Positions 62,948-64,000 of a stretch of DNA of 64,000 nt are shown here, one piece after another. Position 1 is the stretch's first letter; every line of letters begins with the position of its first letter. The notes under the pieces are model-generated. The model was not told the DNA's origin. It was given only the letters and a program-made list of their open reading frames with translations, and did not search any database. Source of the stretch: Variovorax fucosicus (GTDB lineage Bacteria > Pseudomonadota > Gammaproteobacteria > Burkholderiales > Burkholderiaceae_C). The stretch covers positions 682,001-746,000 of the forward strand of contig NZ_JASZYU010000003.1 in assembly GCF_030316825.1 (NCBI RefSeq), in the 5' to 3' direction. The position numbers and the translations under genes were made by a program.

Positions 62948-63982
62948 GGCGGGCGCGACGGACTTGCCCGACGTGTCCTTGATCTCGCCCCATGACTTGG
63001 CGATCACCGTCTTCACGTTGTCGGGCATCGGCACGTAGTCGAGGTCGTCGGCCGTCTTGTCGCCGCTCTTGTAAGCCCAGTCGAAGAACTTCAGCACGCT
63101 GGTGGCGTTGGCCGGCTTGTCTTGCACCTTCTGCATCAGGATGAAGGTAGCGCCGGTGATCGGCCATGCTTCCTTGCCGGCCTGGTTGGTCAGCACCTGG
63201 TAGAAGGTCTTGCTCCAGTCGGCATTGGCGGCGGCGGCCTTGAAGGCGCTGTCGTCGGGCGACACGGTCGTGCCGGCTGCGTTCTGCATCTGCGCGTAGA
63301 CCATCTTGTTCTGCTTGACGTACGCGTACTCGACGTAGCCGATCGAGTTGGGCAACTGCTTCACGAAAGCAGCGACGCCTTCGTTGCCCTTGCCGCCGGT
63401 GCCGATCGGCCAGTTCACGGCCGTGCCTTCGCCGACCTTGCTCTTCCAGTCGGCGTTGACCTTGCTCAGGTAGTTGGTGAACAGGAAGCTGGTGCCCGAG
63501 CCGTCGGCGCGGCGCACCGGAGCGATGGCTGCGTCAGGCAGCGCCAGCGAGCCATTCAGCGCCTTGATCGCCGGGTCGTTCCACTTGGTGATCTTGCCGA
63601 GGTAGATGTCGCCGAGCACTGCACCGCTGAGCTTCAGTTCGCCCGGCTTGATGCCGGCGATGTTGACCACCGGCACCACGCCGCCGATCACGGTCGGGAA
63701 TTGCATCAGGCCCTTGGCCTTCAGTTCGTCGTCGGTCAACGGCATGTCCGAAGCACCGAAATCGACCGTCTTGGCTTCGATCTGCTTGATGCCGGCGCCC
63801 GAGCCGACCGACTGGTAGTTGACCTGGGTGCCGGTCGCCTTGTTGAAATCGCCGGCCCACTTGGCATACAGCGGCGCCGGAAAGCTGGCACCGGCACCGG
63901 TCACGTTCTGGGCAAAGGCGGGGACGTGGGCGAAAGCGGCGGCCACGAGGCCGGCGGTTGCGAATTGGAGGGTCGTTTTCAT
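62936..63982 (-). CDS. pstS: Periplasmic phosphate-binding protein PstS
   Basis: High-affinity phosphate receptor of 348 residues. The signal peptide (FATAGLVAAAFAHVPAFAQ) is followed by the anion-binding strand NVTGAGASFPAPLYAKWAGD, then TVDFGASDMPLTDDELKAKG and VRRADGSGTSFLFTNYLSKV, the usual phosphate-contact segments. AAGGAAG lies 7 nt upstream of ATG 63982. A pho box controlling the operon would lie beyond the window end. Confidence 0.97.
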   Translation of the reverse strand: MKTTLQFATAGLVAAAFAHVPAFAQNVTGAGASFPAPLYAKWAGDFNKATGTQVNYQSVGSGAGIKQIEAKTVDFGASDMPLTDDELKAKGLMQFPTVIGGVVPVVNIAGIKPGELKLSGAVLGDIYLGKITKWNDPAIKALNGSLALPDAAIAPVRRADGSGTSFLFTNYLSKVNADWKSKVGEGTAVNWPIGTGGKGNEGVAAFVKQLPNSIGYVEYAYVKQNKMVYAQMQNAAGTTVSPDDSAFKAAAANADWSKTFYQVLTNQAGKEAWPITGATFILMQKVQDKPANATSVLKFFDWAYKSGDKTADDLDYVPMPDNVKTVIAKSWGEIKDTSGKSVAPAAAK

Positions 63983-64000
63983 GAAGCTTCCTTTTGACGT

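Overview
The window is GC-rich, densely packed bacterial chromosome. Protein content and gene order point to a beta-proteobacterium of the Burkholderiales, most likely Comamonadaceae (Variovorax-like). The clues are a DUF3619/DUF3106 cluster behind an ECF sigma factor, Bug-type solute receptors, a zinc-free L31 next to rho, dnaX-ybaB-recR beside the 4.5S RNA gene, and pstSCAB-phoU-phoB-phoR in one run. This placement is inference from gene content, not a database match. Many neighbouring genes overlap by 4 nt (ATGA, GTGA or TTGA), so most of the window is organised as translationally coupled operons.

Layout. 1-3.2 kb: ECF sigma factor (5' end outside the window), DUF3619, DUF3106, RDD protein, diacylglycerol kinase, LOG-type hydrolase. 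3.2-5.2 kb (minus): nadE-glnB. 5.3-8.05 kb: DMT exporter, FemAB/GNAT-like protein, YitT protein. 8.0-11.5 kb: LysR regulator divergent from an M20 peptidase and a Bug receptor. 11.5-14.8 kb: soluble pyrophosphatase divergent from a membrane pyrophosphatase that carries a C-terminal OmpA-like domain. 14.9-17.9 kb: phospholipase D-family lipoprotein, periplasmic peroxiredoxin, predicted metal-dependent hydrolase. 17.9-22.8 kb (minus): a small exported protein, then a four-gene lipid operon: fatty-acid hydroxylase-like protein, fatty-acid desaturase, a ketosynthase III fused to a heme-oxygenase-like di-metal domain, and an unrecognised protein. An aldehyde dehydrogenase and an SDR diverge from it. 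25.2-28.8 kb: moaA-mobA-moeA and a cyclic-nucleotide-binding protein. 28.8-33.7 kb: rnhA, a glycosyltransferase and a YafS-like methyltransferase (minus), with gloB-mltD (plus). 33.7-36.5 kb: SsuABC/TauABC-type transporter. 36.6-39.8 kb: dnaX-ybaB-recR-MAPEG.

At 39.9 kb the SRP RNA gene (ffs) is followed by a roughly 3 kb AT-rich island. The island holds a possible integrase remnant, a frameshifted phage lysozyme-like gene and an intact two-gene system (AAA ATPase plus HNH nuclease) that matches the Septu (PtuAB) anti-phage architecture. Ordinary chromosome resumes near 43.1 kb with a flavoprotein and an AddAB-like helicase/nuclease pair, then trxA, rho, a Gfo/Idh/MocA oxidoreductase, rpmE, two membrane proteins and a small exported protein. 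The window ends with the phosphate regulon, phoR-phoB-phoU-pstB-pstA-pstC-pstS, all on the minus strand.

The most unusual items are the ketosynthase III/heme-oxygenase-like fusion operon (18.3-22.8 kb), the membrane pyrophosphatase with an OmpA-like domain, the Septu island beside ffs, and a nine-A slippery run in dnaX with stop codons waiting in both alternative frames.
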